A DNA stretch of 64,000 bases, taken from contig CAYLIP010000003.1 in assembly GCA_964383855.1 (NCBI GenBank), positions 3,089 to 67,088 of the forward strand. The letters run 5' to 3'. The notes under the pieces were generated by a model. It did no database searches and was not told where the DNA came from. It saw only the letters and a list, made by a program, of their open reading frames with translations. This stretch comes from CAZHAC01 sp964383855. Lineage in GTDB: Bacteria > Chloroflexota > Dormibacteria > Dormibacterales > Dormibacteraceae. This document shows positions 42,572-50,784 of the stretch, in pieces. Made by a program: the position numbers and the translations under genes. Position 1 is the stretch's first letter; every line of letters starts with the position of its first letter.

Positions 42572-43786
42572 TCAGCCGAGGAGTGCGGCCCGTGACTCGA
42601 GATAGCGCTGCTCGGGAAGGCTGAGCGTCCTCCGGGACGCCCTCAGGTAGGCCTCGCGCGCCCCCTCCAGGTCGCCCGACATCTCCAGCAGGTGCGCGCG
42701 GACGGCGTCGGCGCGGTGATGGCCGGCCAGCACGGGGTCGGTGGCGGCCGCCAGCTCGTCCAGGCCGGCCTGCGCTCCTCGCACCATGGCCAGCGCGACG
42801 ATCCGGTTGAGCGCCACCATGGGGCCGGGGCTCAGCACCTGCAGCAGGTCGTAGAGCTGGAGGATCTGCCTCCAATCGGTCTCGGCGTGCGCCGGTGCCT
42901 CGTCGTGCAGCGCGGCGATCGCGGCCTGCAGCTGGTAGGGACCGACCGGCTTGCCGGCCAGCGAATCCGTGATCAGGGCCACCCCCTCCGCGATCTTGGC
43001 CTGGTCCCAGAGGCCTCGGTCCTGGTCGCGCAGCGTGACCAGCCTGCCCTGGGCGTCGATCCGGGCGGGACGGCGGGCGTCGGTCAGCAGCATCAGCGCC
43101 AGCAGGCCCGCCGCCTCGCCGTCCTCGGGCACGCGGTCGCGCAGCAGCCTGGCCAGCCGGATCGCCTCGTCGGAGAGGTCGACCCGCAGCAACCGCGGGC
43201 CCGAGCTGGCGGTGTATCCCTCGTTGAAGACCAGGTAGAGAACATGGAGCACGGCCGCCAGACGCTCGGCGCGCTGCTCGGGCGGCGGCATCCTGAAGCG
43301 GGCGCCGGATTCGCGGATGCGCTCCTTGGCGCGGCTGATCCGCTGGCCGATGGCCGGCTCCGAGACCATGAACGCCCTGGCGATCTCGGCCGTCGTCAGC
43401 CCGCCCACTGCGCGCAGCGTCAGGGCCACCTGGGAGGCCCTGGTCAGCGCCGGATGGCAGCAGAGCATGAGCAGCGTGAGCGTGCCGTCCTCGGCGGGGA
43501 CGGCTTGGGCGCCGTCCGGCTCCATGCGGGCCGCGACCTCCTCCCGCCGGCGGCGCGCGCGATCCTTGCGCCAGGCCTCGACCAGCCGGCGGCTGGCGAC
43601 CGCGGCCAGCCATCCCCCTGGGTTGCGCGGCACGCCCTCAGCCGGCCACTGCAGGGCGGCCGCCAGAAGGGCCTCCTGCATGGCGTCCTCGCACAGGGCG
43701 AAGTCGCCGTGGCGGCGGAGGAGACGGCTGAGCACTTCGGGAGCCAGCTCCCGGAGCAGGGGTTCGAGCGGCACGCCAGCGCTCAA
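42572..43786 (-). CDS. ECF42-type RNA polymerase sigma factor with C-terminal TPR-like extension
   Basis: 404 aa. Sigma region 2 begins VLSRLLRRHGDFALCEDAMQEALLAAA. Region 4 reads ALTLRAVGGLTTAEIARAFMVSEPAIGQRISRAKERI. The long C-terminal extension has the DUF6596-type block VLYLVFNEGYTASSGP, then helical repeats to the end. ECF42 factors lack an anti-sigma partner and are controlled through this extension; the typical target is the adjacent YCII (DGPF) gene, which is present here 19 bp upstream. Start is TTG at 43786 or GTG 12 bp later. Confidence 0.9.
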   Translation of the reverse strand: MSAGVPLEPLLRELAPEVLSRLLRRHGDFALCEDAMQEALLAAALQWPAEGVPRNPGGWLAAVASRRLVEAWRKDRARRRREEVAARMEPDGAQAVPAEDGTLTLLMLCCHPALTRASQVALTLRAVGGLTTAEIARAFMVSEPAIGQRISRAKERIRESGARFRMPPPEQRAERLAAVLHVLYLVFNEGYTASSGPRLLRVDLSDEAIRLARLLRDRVPEDGEAAGLLALMLLTDARRPARIDAQGRLVTLRDQDRGLWDQAKIAEGVALITDSLAGKPVGPYQLQAAIAALHDEAPAHAETDWRQILQLYDLLQVLSPGPMVALNRIVALAMVRGAQAGLDELAAATDPVLAGHHRADAVRAHLLEMSGDLEGAREAYLRASRRTLSLPEQRYLESRAALLG

Positions 43787-43805
43787 CCGCTCCTCTCCGC
43801 CGGGC

Positions 43806-44177
43806 TCAGCCCTCGGGCTGGCTGTAGACCATGGTCGGGCGCACCTCGACCAGGCCCAGGCGCGCCTCCGGGATGCGGCCTGCGATCTCGACCGCTCGCT
43901 CGAGGCTGTCGCAGTCGACGATGAAGAGGCCCGCCAGCTCCTCCTTCACCTCCGCAAAGGGCCCGTCGGTCACCAGCGTCCGTCCGTCCCGGACGCTCAC
44001 CCGCCTGGCCAGGGAGCGGTCGGCGAGCGCCTGGGTTGCGACCAGTTCGCCGCGCGCCGCGAGCTCCTCCTTCAGCTCGTCGTAGACGCGCAGGCCGCTC
44101 GCGCGGTCGGCGTCGGACATCGAGTTCCACACCGCCATCGCCTCGGGGTTGTGGTAGATCAGGACCACGTAGTTCAT
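43806..44177 (-). CDS. YCII/DGPF-domain protein paired with ECF42
   Basis: 123 aa. NYVVLIYHNPEAMAVWNSMS at the start, SVRDGRTLVTDGPFAEVKEE in the middle (the DGPF signature) and LGLVEVRPTMVYSQPEG at the end. YCII folds are dimeric alpha-beta sandwiches with a His-Asp pair. Standard partner gene of ECF42 sigma factors and probably part of an oxidative or biocide stress response. ATG at 44177; the longer upstream frame has no similarity. Confidence 0.9.
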   Translation of the reverse strand: MNYVVLIYHNPEAMAVWNSMSDADRASGLRVYDELKEELAARGELVATQALADRSLARRVSVRDGRTLVTDGPFAEVKEELAGLFIVDCDSLERAVEIAGRIPEARLGLVEVRPTMVYSQPEG

Positions 44178-44304
44178 CTTCTTCAGCTCCTCCAAATGAG
44201 ACCAGCAAAAGGTCTGACGCCTCAATGTCGAAACCGAGCCGCCGGTTTCGACATCCGGTTGAAAAAGGCCTCCACAGGAGAGGCCATTTCCAAGGAGAAG
44301 CGCC

Positions 44305-44745
44305 ATGATCAGCCTGGACTACCCTGGACGCACAGGCATGGAAGGGGCCGGCCGGATCGGCATCGACCACCATCTCGAGAGCATTCCGCCCGCCGTTCGC
44401 CCGATCGTCGAGGCGGCGCTGGCGACCGTGCGCTCGGTGGCGCCCGATGCAGAGGAGGTCGTCTACCAGAGCCGCGCGCCGCGCGGGCGGAGCGCCATGT
44501 GGAAGCTGGTCCACTACCGCGTCAACGGTGCCTACGTCGCCGGCATCGGAACCTTTTCCAGGCACTCGACCCTGTTCTTCTACCGGGGCCGGGAGCTGCG
44601 CGACCCCGGCCGGCTGCTGCAGGGCGGAGGCAGGGACTCGCGCTTCGTCGCCCTGCGCACACCGGCGGACGCGCAGACGCCGGCGGTGGAGCGGCTCGTG
44701 CGGGAGGCATTCGACCTGGCCAGGTCACCCGAGCCCGCGCCCTGA
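44305..44745 (+). CDS. DUF1801/YdhG-like small protein
   Basis: 146 aa. ESIPPAVRPIVEAALATVRSVAPDAEEVVYQSR, cited by its core VRSVAPDAEE, is the family start. STLFFYRGRELRDPGRLLQGGGRDSRF is the second conserved block. The family adopts a frataxin-like (YdhG/CyaY-like) fold; its function is unclear. AAGGAG lies 10 bases before the ATG. It is divergent from the YCII-ECF42 pair across 127 bp, so it may share their control. Confidence 0.75.
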   Translation: MISLDYPGRTGMEGAGRIGIDHHLESIPPAVRPIVEAALATVRSVAPDAEEVVYQSRAPRGRSAMWKLVHYRVNGAYVAGIGTFSRHSTLFFYRGRELRDPGRLLQGGGRDSRFVALRTPADAQTPAVERLVREAFDLARSPEPAP

Positions 44746-44854
44746 GGCTCGAGCCACATCCAGCCGTCTCGGGCGCCGCGGCCGTCGGGCGCTCACAGCG
44801 GCCTCACAGGCTGCGCCCACCAACCTCCCATCGGCGGCGGCCAGGATTGACCGC

Positions 44855-45565
44855 ATGAAACTCAAGGTGGCGGGGAGCGTCGCCGCCGCCCTCGTCCTCC
44901 TGGCCGCCGCCGGCTCCTATCTCTACTTCTTCTCCGGGCTGCGCTCCGCGCCCAGGGCGCTGGCTCTGGCGACACCCACCGGCCAGACGTCCACCTCGAC
45001 GCCGGCGGCGGCGACCGGGCCGGCCGGAACCTGGACGGTGTCGCCGGGCTCGGTGGCCCGGTACCGCGTTGACGAGGTGTTCGCGGGCGCGGCCAGCAGC
45101 CACCAGGCGGTCGCTGAGACCTCCGAGCTCTCCGGCTCGCTCAACATAGTTGGCGCCGCGGGCCAGGCGACGCTGGCCAGCCTCACCGTCACCGGCCACC
45201 TCACCGGCCTGCACAGCATCGACAGCGTCGCCGGACTCAACGTGAGCCAGCGCGACCGCATCGTGCAGGGCCAGCTGCAGACGTCCCAGTACCCCGACGC
45301 CACCTTCTCGGCCCGCGACGTCCAGCTGCCGGCCGGCCTGAGCACCGGTGGCATCGCCGTGCCCGGACAGCTGACGCTGCACGGCGTCACCAGGCCGGAG
45401 ACGATCACGATCAAACAGGTCCAGGTTGGTGAAACCGCGGCCGAGGTCGTCGGTCAGACCACCTTCAACATGAACGACTTCGGGGTTCAGCCGCCGTCCC
45501 TGCCCATCACCAGGGTTGAGCCCGAAGTCGTGCTCGAGTTCGACCTGAAGCTGGCCCGAGCGTAG
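44855..45565 (+). CDS. YceI-family protein, membrane-anchored
   Basis: 236 aa with an N-terminal membrane anchor (VAGSVAAALVLLAAAGSYLYFF), a Thr/Pro-rich linker and a lipocalin-like YceI barrel (about 70-236). The barrel has GTWTVSPGSVARYRVDEVF, SQYPDATFSARDVQLPAG and GQLTLHGVTRPETITI. YceI proteins bind polyisoprenoids or other long hydrophobic ligands in the periplasm or outside the cell. ATG at 44855; it follows the DUF1801 gene by 109 bp. Confidence 0.88.
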   Translation: MKLKVAGSVAAALVLLAAAGSYLYFFSGLRSAPRALALATPTGQTSTSTPAAATGPAGTWTVSPGSVARYRVDEVFAGAASSHQAVAETSELSGSLNIVGAAGQATLASLTVTGHLTGLHSIDSVAGLNVSQRDRIVQGQLQTSQYPDATFSARDVQLPAGLSTGGIAVPGQLTLHGVTRPETITIKQVQVGETAAEVVGQTTFNMNDFGVQPPSLPITRVEPEVVLEFDLKLARA

Positions 45566-45780
45566 CGTCCTTTGGCCATCGGCGCGCGAGTTGGCGCGCG
45601 ATGAAGCGGACAAAAAAATGACCCCGACGGAACCGCCTCCGCTCCGGCCTTTCGGCCGTCCCGGAACGTTTTCCCTCGGGGCCGTGACGAACCTTAATGG
45701 AGGCCGGGGCCGGCCGGCAAGAAATTAATTTCCGCGGTCGCCAGGCTACGGCAGGTTGCCGCTCGACCCTCGCCAGATCG
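45566..45780. other. Convergent intergenic region with nested inverted repeats
   Basis: Between YceI (+) and GNAT (-). CCCCGA at 45622-45627 can pair with TCGGGG at 45676-45681, enclosing a tight CGGCC-TTTC-GGCCG hairpin at 45645-45658. A run of seven A (45612-45618) on one side would read as a U-run on the minus strand. It is probably a bidirectional terminator rather than an RNA gene. Confidence 0.4.
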
Positions 45781-46626
45781 TCAGCGCGAGAACTGACCTG
45801 AGGGCCCGGAGACCAGGACCGGAAACTCCTCCACGGTTCGGAACCCGAGCGCGTCGTAGAGCGGCTTCCCGGCCGGGGTGGCCATCAGGTAGAAGCGCCG
45901 CGCCCCGGCCGCCGAGTGGTGCGCCAGGGCGGCGGAGAGGACCGACCTTCCGGCTCCACGGCGCTGCCACCGCGCCGGGGTCGCCATCGACCACACCCCG
46001 ACCGTTTCACCGCCGGTGGTGGTGACCGCGCTCTGGGGAACGCCGTCTTGGGACGCGATGAAGAACGCGATGTCGGGTGCCTGCAGAAGTGACGGTGCCG
46101 CAAAAGCGCGCGCCACCCAAACCCTGTCGAGGTCGAAAGCGGAGGCGATCAGGCCGGCCAGGACGGCCATCCGCTCCGGCGTGCGGACCCGCTCCACGGT
46201 GAAGCCGCGGTCATCCGCCGGCGCGACCGGGGCCTCGAGCACCATGAGCGGCGCCAGGCCGGTCTCCGTGAGGCCCCTTTTGCGGGCCTGGGGCAGCACC
46301 CACTCGGCGGCGGCGCCGGAGGCCATGAAGACGGCCGGCAGGGAGAGCTCTTCGAGGCGCTCGAGAAAGCTCACGAAAGCCGCCTCCTCCTCGACGCCGC
46401 CATCGATGAGCGCAATGTTGAAGTCCGCCGAGGGACCCCCGGTCACCGTCAGAAGGGCGCGCCCGCGAAGCCAGAGCTCGGCGTGCTCGGACCAGCCGGC
46501 CATGTTCAGCAAAGCCCTGCGTGCCTCCGCCCACAGCGCCCCCGCTGGGACCACGAGAGCAGTCGAGCAGACGCGTGATGGACCGTCAAGCGCCGTGCGG
46601 CCGCGAGTAATCCCTTGCGCCAGCAA
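45781..46626 (-). CDS. GNAT-family N-acetyltransferase
   Basis: 281 aa. The C-terminal GNAT domain (about 140-275) has the acetyl-CoA loop PARWQRRGAGRSVLSAALAHH (Q/R-x-x-G-x-G/A) and FYLMATPAGKPLYDALGFRTVEEF, the end of the fold. The N-terminal half resembles a degenerate second GNAT-like domain. The substrate is unknown. A TTG at 46626 gives the full frame; a later start is possible because the first 40 codons carry no family signal. Confidence 0.72.
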   Translation of the reverse strand: MLAQGITRGRTALDGPSRVCSTALVVPAGALWAEARRALLNMAGWSEHAELWLRGRALLTVTGGPSADFNIALIDGGVEEEAAFVSFLERLEELSLPAVFMASGAAAEWVLPQARKRGLTETGLAPLMVLEAPVAPADDRGFTVERVRTPERMAVLAGLIASAFDLDRVWVARAFAAPSLLQAPDIAFFIASQDGVPQSAVTTTGGETVGVWSMATPARWQRRGAGRSVLSAALAHHSAAGARRFYLMATPAGKPLYDALGFRTVEEFPVLVSGPSGQFSR

Positions 46627-47159
46627 GGCGCGAGCGAGACGCCCGGTCCCAGGCGCTGCGGGCCTTCGAGCGCCTGGAGAGCGGGCCTAGCCGGCTACGG
46701 GGTCAGGCCGGGCTGACGCGCCGCCTCCCGGCGGTCGCCCTGGCCGCCGCGTTCGGTTCACGCCGCCGCGCCGCGCTTGTCAAGCGGAGTTGCGATGTCC
46801 CGGGCGGCCCTGGGCCGGCACCGCCGCCGCCACGCCTTGCGTGAGCGCGATGACGCGCCGGCCGGCTCTCGCGGCGGTTCCGTACAGGCGGTGCCCATCA
46901 GGGACTGGGTGACTGACCCAGGCAGGCCGGGACATCTATCTATTAGCTGGGCCCCCGGCCCATCGCAGACTGCGAGCCGCAAAAGGAATGGAGGGCCGAC
47001 GCCGGAAGTGATACGACGAGCAGTCCTGCCGCCACCCGCGCCCATCAGCCCGGGCGACCGCCCGCGGTCGGGGCTGACCCGCGTGTCTCCGCCCGGAAGC
47101 CGGCGCGGACCGCACCAGCTCGGCCACCAGGCCCCAATTTCAGTTCTAGGAGCCAGCCC
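46627..47159. other. 533-bp gene-free region upstream of the Tad locus
   Basis: No convincing gene. I looked specifically for a short Flp-type pilin (a small protein with one helix) and for c-di-GMP riboswitch landmarks and recognised neither. The last 20 bases (TTCAGTTCTAGGAGCCAGCC) provide the ribosome-binding site of cpaB. It presumably carries the Tad promoter and is the divergent or upstream spacer for the GNAT gene. Confidence 0.45.
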
Positions 47160-47984
47160 ATGGCAACCTCGCGAACCGTAGTTTCCCCCCTCAGCACCGA
47201 GGTCTCCCCTCGCCGCCGAAACATCTTCGTGATCGGCGTCGGGCTGGCCGTGGGCGCCTTTCTGCTGACGTTCCTGCTCGGCTCGGTCCTGCTCACGCGG
47301 GCCGAGATCTCGGGCGGCGTCAATGTGGTCGTCGCCAACACCGACATCGCACCGCGGCAGTCGCTCACGCCCGAGATGGTCAGCGTGGTCAGCTACCCCT
47401 CCAAGCTGGCGCCGGCGGGCGCCGTCACCACGGTTGGTGCCGCGGTTGGCAAGTTCCCGCTGGTCGCGATCGCCAAGAACCAGCCGCTGACGACCGGCCT
47501 CCTGGCCGCCTCATCTGAGCTGGTGACCCCGGCCACCAACCAGTACCTGCCCATCCCGCATGGGTACATCGCGCTCACGATCCCGACCTCCGAGCTGGAG
47601 GGCGTCGCCGGTTACATCGCGGCCGGCGACTACATCGACGTGATCGCGACCGTGAACACTGCCACCTTCGGTCAGCAGAACAGCAAGCAGGTTGCCAAGA
47701 CTGTTTTCACGAACCTGCACGTGATCCGGGTGGGACCGCAGAGCGCGAGCAAGGACAGCACCGCGGCCGGCGTCTCCTCCAGCCTCACCGTCGTCATCAA
47801 CTCGTGCGACGCCGAGATGCTGAACTGGCTGGTCGGCAACGCCTCTCTCAAGTACGAGCTGCGCTCATACAAGGACTACGCTCCCGCCGCCACCGCACCC
47901 GATCCGGCCTGCCCGAATGCGGGCGGCAGCGCGGGCATCGGGCCCGCCAACGTGGATGGGCGCTTCGGGTTCACCAAGATCTGA
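47160..47984 (+). CDS. cpaB: Flp pilus assembly protein CpaB/RcpC
   Basis: 274 aa. A cytoplasmic Arg-containing N-terminus, one membrane helix (NIFVIGVGLAVGAFLLTFLL), then an SAF-type domain (VNVVVANTDIAPRQSLTPEMVSVV) and the RcpC/CpaB block (IPHGYIALTIPTSELEGVAGYIAAGDYIDVIAT). In Gram-negative Tad systems CpaB is periplasmic and works with the secretin. No secretin gene is seen, so here it may bind peptidoglycan or the pilus directly. First gene of the Tad operon; AGGAG lies 10 bp upstream of the ATG. Confidence 0.9.
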   Translation: MATSRTVVSPLSTEVSPRRRNIFVIGVGLAVGAFLLTFLLGSVLLTRAEISGGVNVVVANTDIAPRQSLTPEMVSVVSYPSKLAPAGAVTTVGAAVGKFPLVAIAKNQPLTTGLLAASSELVTPATNQYLPIPHGYIALTIPTSELEGVAGYIAAGDYIDVIATVNTATFGQQNSKQVAKTVFTNLHVIRVGPQSASKDSTAAGVSSSLTVVINSCDAEMLNWLVGNASLKYELRSYKDYAPAATAPDPACPNAGGSAGIGPANVDGRFGFTKI

Positions 47985-48019
47985 TGAGCTCTCGGATCGC
48001 TCGGGACCGGCGGTGACCG

Positions 48020-49351
48020 ATGCTGCAGAGAAGCTACGACCCCAAGGCGCAGGAACGATTGCAGCCGGCTGACGCGATGTCCGGGGAGACATGGCGCAAT
48101 CGTTCCGGCCGGTTTGTCAAGGCGCGGCCCGCGGAACTGCTCCGGCGCGTGGCCCTGCTGGCCTCGGCCAGCGTTTTCGCGGCGGCGCCGGATGACCGGC
48201 TGCGCGCCCTGGCCCGCCGCCTCCGCGCGCTCGAGGTGCCCGCCGGGACCGTCGTGCTGAGCCCCGGTGAGCCCAGCGGCAGCATCTTTTTCATCAGCTC
48301 CGGCAGTGCTCGCGTGGAGGCAACCGCCCCAGGCGGCGCCACCGTCCCGGTCTATCAACTGGGCCGGGGTGACTTCTTCGGAGAGGGCGCCCTGATCTCC
48401 GACGAACCGAGCCGCGTGACCGTGGTCGCGAACTCCGACCTGAGCCTGCTCCTGCTCGACCGGCAGAGCTTCTACTCGGTGTTGAGGGCGGATCTCGAGA
48501 TCGCCGACGACCTGAGCCGGATCCACACCCAGCGAAGCGCGGCCGCCGATCAGGCGCTGGCGGCGCACGCGGAGGCGGACGGCGGGCCCCGAGGCGGATC
48601 GCTGGTCTCGGTCTACTCACCCAAGGGAGGCGTCGGCCGCTCGATGGTCGCCCTCAACCTGGCCGCGCAGCTGGCCGCCGTCTATCCGCACGAGGTCGTC
48701 CTCCTCGATCTCTCCTTCCCCTTCAACCACATCGCGCTTATGGCCAACCTGGTGCCGCCCACCAGCCTCGCCCGAGTCGGGCAGGCGCCCAAGTCGGACT
48801 TCGAGAGCCGGTTGGCGAGCGCGATCATCCAGCACCCGAGCGGGCTTCGCGTGCTCGCGACGGTGCTCAAGAACGAGGAGATCGAGCTCCTGAGCCCGGG
48901 GCTGATACTGGCCGCGCTCGACGTCCTCCGGGCCGATCACCGCTACGTGATCGCGGACCTGAGTCCGGCGCTCAACGAGATCGCGCTCAGCATCTTCGAC
49001 CGCAGCCACGACATCGTCGTGGTCGTCACGCCCGAGCTGACCGCGGCCAAGGCCGGCGGCGACCTGATCGAGATCCTCCGCCGGCTCGGGATTGCGGCCG
49101 ACCGGATCTCGGTCGCCCTCAACAACCGCGCTCCCAAGCCCCCCGTCACCCGAGAGGCGCTGGAGCGCCTGCTGCACCACCGGGCGGCGGTCGAGATCGG
49201 TTACGAGGGCAACAAGCTCGACGAGGCGGTCTTCCGGGGATCGGTGCCCGTCCTGGACGAGCCCGGCGGGGAGATGGCGCGCGCGATGAGGCAGCTCGGC
49301 GGCATCCTGGAATCGCACATCGAACCGGCGGCGGCGGTGTCCCGTGGCTGA
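48020..49351 (+). CDS. TadZ/CpaE-like ATPase with N-terminal cyclic-nucleotide-binding-like domain
   Basis: 443 aa. Residues 45-165 form a CRP-type cNMP-binding fold (VVLSPGEPSGSIFFISSGSARV, GRGDFFGEGALISDEPSRVTVVA). A MinD/ParA domain follows from about 192 (LVSVYSPKGGVGRSMVALNL, VVLLDLSFPFNHIALM). In the deviant Walker A the final Lys is Arg207 (KGGVGRS), while the signature K202 is kept; TadZ proteins often have atypical P-loops. TadZ marks the pole and positions TadA. The fused sensor suggests a nucleotide ligand may regulate pilus placement. Confidence 0.88.
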   Translation: MLQRSYDPKAQERLQPADAMSGETWRNRSGRFVKARPAELLRRVALLASASVFAAAPDDRLRALARRLRALEVPAGTVVLSPGEPSGSIFFISSGSARVEATAPGGATVPVYQLGRGDFFGEGALISDEPSRVTVVANSDLSLLLLDRQSFYSVLRADLEIADDLSRIHTQRSAAADQALAAHAEADGGPRGGSLVSVYSPKGGVGRSMVALNLAAQLAAVYPHEVVLLDLSFPFNHIALMANLVPPTSLARVGQAPKSDFESRLASAIIQHPSGLRVLATVLKNEEIELLSPGLILAALDVLRADHRYVIADLSPALNEIALSIFDRSHDIVVVVTPELTAAKAGGDLIEILRRLGIAADRISVALNNRAPKPPVTREALERLLHHRAAVEIGYEGNKLDEAVFRGSVPVLDEPGGEMARAMRQLGGILESHIEPAAAVSRG

Positions 49352-49369
49352 GCCGAGGGCGGTCGCCCC

Positions 49370-50784
49370 GTGCTGAGCATCTCCAGGTTCACTGCCCAGG
49401 GCCGGCGCCGGCGCTACAGCGCGCGCCTGCGCACCGCTCTCGACCTGGCGGCCTCGGCGGACGGGCGGGTCGAGCCGCTCGACATCGAGGCGCATTCGGA
49501 CGAGGTCCTCTCGGTTCTGCGTCAGCTCGCGGCAGGCTCGAGCGCGACGTCTCCCACCTCGCTGCGGTTGATGAACGCCGTCCTCGACGGCAGCGCCGGG
49601 CCCACGCTCCTGGACCAGCTCAGCCACAACCGGGCGGACGTCAGGAAGGCCGCGGCCCAGGCCTGCGGGCTCCTGCAGTTGGAGATCGCGGTACCGGTCC
49701 TTGCGGTCCTCGTCTCCGATCGCGACCGCAGCGTTCGGGTGGCGGCGACCGCGGCGCTGGGCCGGATCGGAGGACATCGCGCCGCCGATGCGCTGATGCG
49801 CGCACTGCGCTCACGGCGCCTCCCGATGTACCGGCTCGTGATCGCGCTGGCCCAGGCCGCACCCGACTTCTACCTCGAGGCCGGGCTCCTCGACGAGGGC
49901 GACCAGGACCTGGCGCCGTGGCTGGCGATCGCGCTCGGCCTGCGCCGGCGCTCGGTGGGTCGCGGGCTCCTCGTGCAGCTGCTGGAGGCGGACGACGCGC
50001 GCGTGCGCGCGTGCGCCTGCCGGGCGCTCGCCTGGAGCGGCAACCCGGTCTACGCCCCGCTGCTGATCGAGCGGCTGCGCGACGGCGAAGCGTCCGTCCG
50101 CGAGGCCGCGGCGCGGGCGCTCCGGCGATTCCCCAATCCCAACGTGGCGGCGGCCGTGGCCGGCCTGATCGGGACCCAGACGCCACCCACGGCGGCCATC
50201 CTGCGCGGCCTGCTGGCGCGCGTCGACCGGACCTGCGGGACCAGCTTCCTGGCCCCGTCGGCGGCGGAGGCGCCGGTGACCAGGGTCGCGCCGGCCCCGG
50301 CGCCGGCGGCGCCCATCTCCATCCCGCTGCAGCTGCCCCGCCCCCTCCCGGACCCGGCGCCGCCCAGCTCGCCCGCGCGTCGGTCGGCGAGCCCGGCNNN
50401 NNNNNNNNNNNNNNNNNNNNNNNNNNNNNNNNNNNNNNNNNNNNNNNNNNNNNNNNNNNNNNNNNNNNNNNNNNNNNNNNNNNNNNNNNNNNNNNNNCCC
50501 TCCCGGACCCGGCGCCGCCCAGCTCGCCCGCGCGTCGGTCGGCGAGCCCGGCGGCTGCCACGCCGCAGGCAGCTGTCACGACTCCGGCCCCTGCCGAGCG
50601 GCCGCGGCCCGTGGAGCACTCTCCGCTCCACGCCCTGAAGCGCATCATCCGGCGCCGGCCCCAGCCGCCGTCCCAGGAGGTCACCCCGATGCCCACCGCC
50701 TTCCCGCCGAGCAGTGGCCTCGGCCACTACCAGCCCGACCCCTCCCTGCTCGACGATGAGCCGCAGCCGCGGGTGGTGCCGTGA
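49370..50784 (+). CDS. HEAT-repeat protein of the Tad locus, interrupted by an assembly gap
   Basis: Starts at GTG 49370. Residues 70-290 contain tandem HEAT/PBS-lyase-like repeats (DVRKAAAQACGLLQLE, SVRVAATAALGRIGGH, RVRACACRALAWSGN, SVREAAARALRRFPNP). A Pro/Ala-rich linker then runs into a 100-N gap at 50398. After the gap the same linker resumes in another frame. Removing the gap plus one copy of the duplicated 55 bp (155 bases) restores a single frame of 419 aa ending at 50784. The C-terminus is PMPTAFPPSSGLGHYQPDPS followed by an acidic tail. The stop overlaps the tadA start (GTGA). It is probably a scaffold for the pilus motor. Confidence 0.75.
50343..50397 (+). repeat. 55-bp direct repeat, copy 1 (left of gap)
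   Basis: Identical base for base to 50498-50552 and ends exactly at the first N. The pattern is that of two contigs that overlap by 55 bp but were joined with an N spacer, so it is probably an assembly artefact rather than a biological repeat. Confidence 0.9.
50398..50497. other. 100-N assembly gap
   Basis: Exactly 100 N, the conventional length for a gap of unknown size, inside the HEAT-repeat gene. Identical 55-bp flanks imply the true gap may be zero or negative. Confidence 0.99.
50498..50552 (+). repeat. 55-bp direct repeat, copy 2 (right of gap)
   Basis: Starts exactly after the last N and repeats 50343-50397 without mismatch. Confidence 0.9.

Noticed and set aside
41265..43613. Long minus-strand open frame of about 780 codons across the hypothetical and ECF42 genes
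   Set aside because: It is an alternate frame of two well-supported genes, is very rich in Arg/Pro/Gly/Ala, has no domain similarity and runs over both gene boundaries. Such frames are common at about 70% GC.
46960..47159. c-di-GMP riboswitch upstream of the Tad operon
   Set aside because: Suggested by the two GGDEF proteins, but the conserved riboswitch blocks were not recognised in this stretch.
46777..47181. Possible gene of about 134 codons upstream of cpaB
   Set aside because: Composition is Arg/Pro/Ser-rich, there is no similarity to Flp pilins or other families, and it would overlap the start of cpaB without a ribosome-binding site of its own.
50343..50552. A biological tandem repeat in the HEAT-protein linker
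   Set aside because: The two copies abut the N gap exactly on each side and collapse restores the frame; an assembly overlap explains this better.
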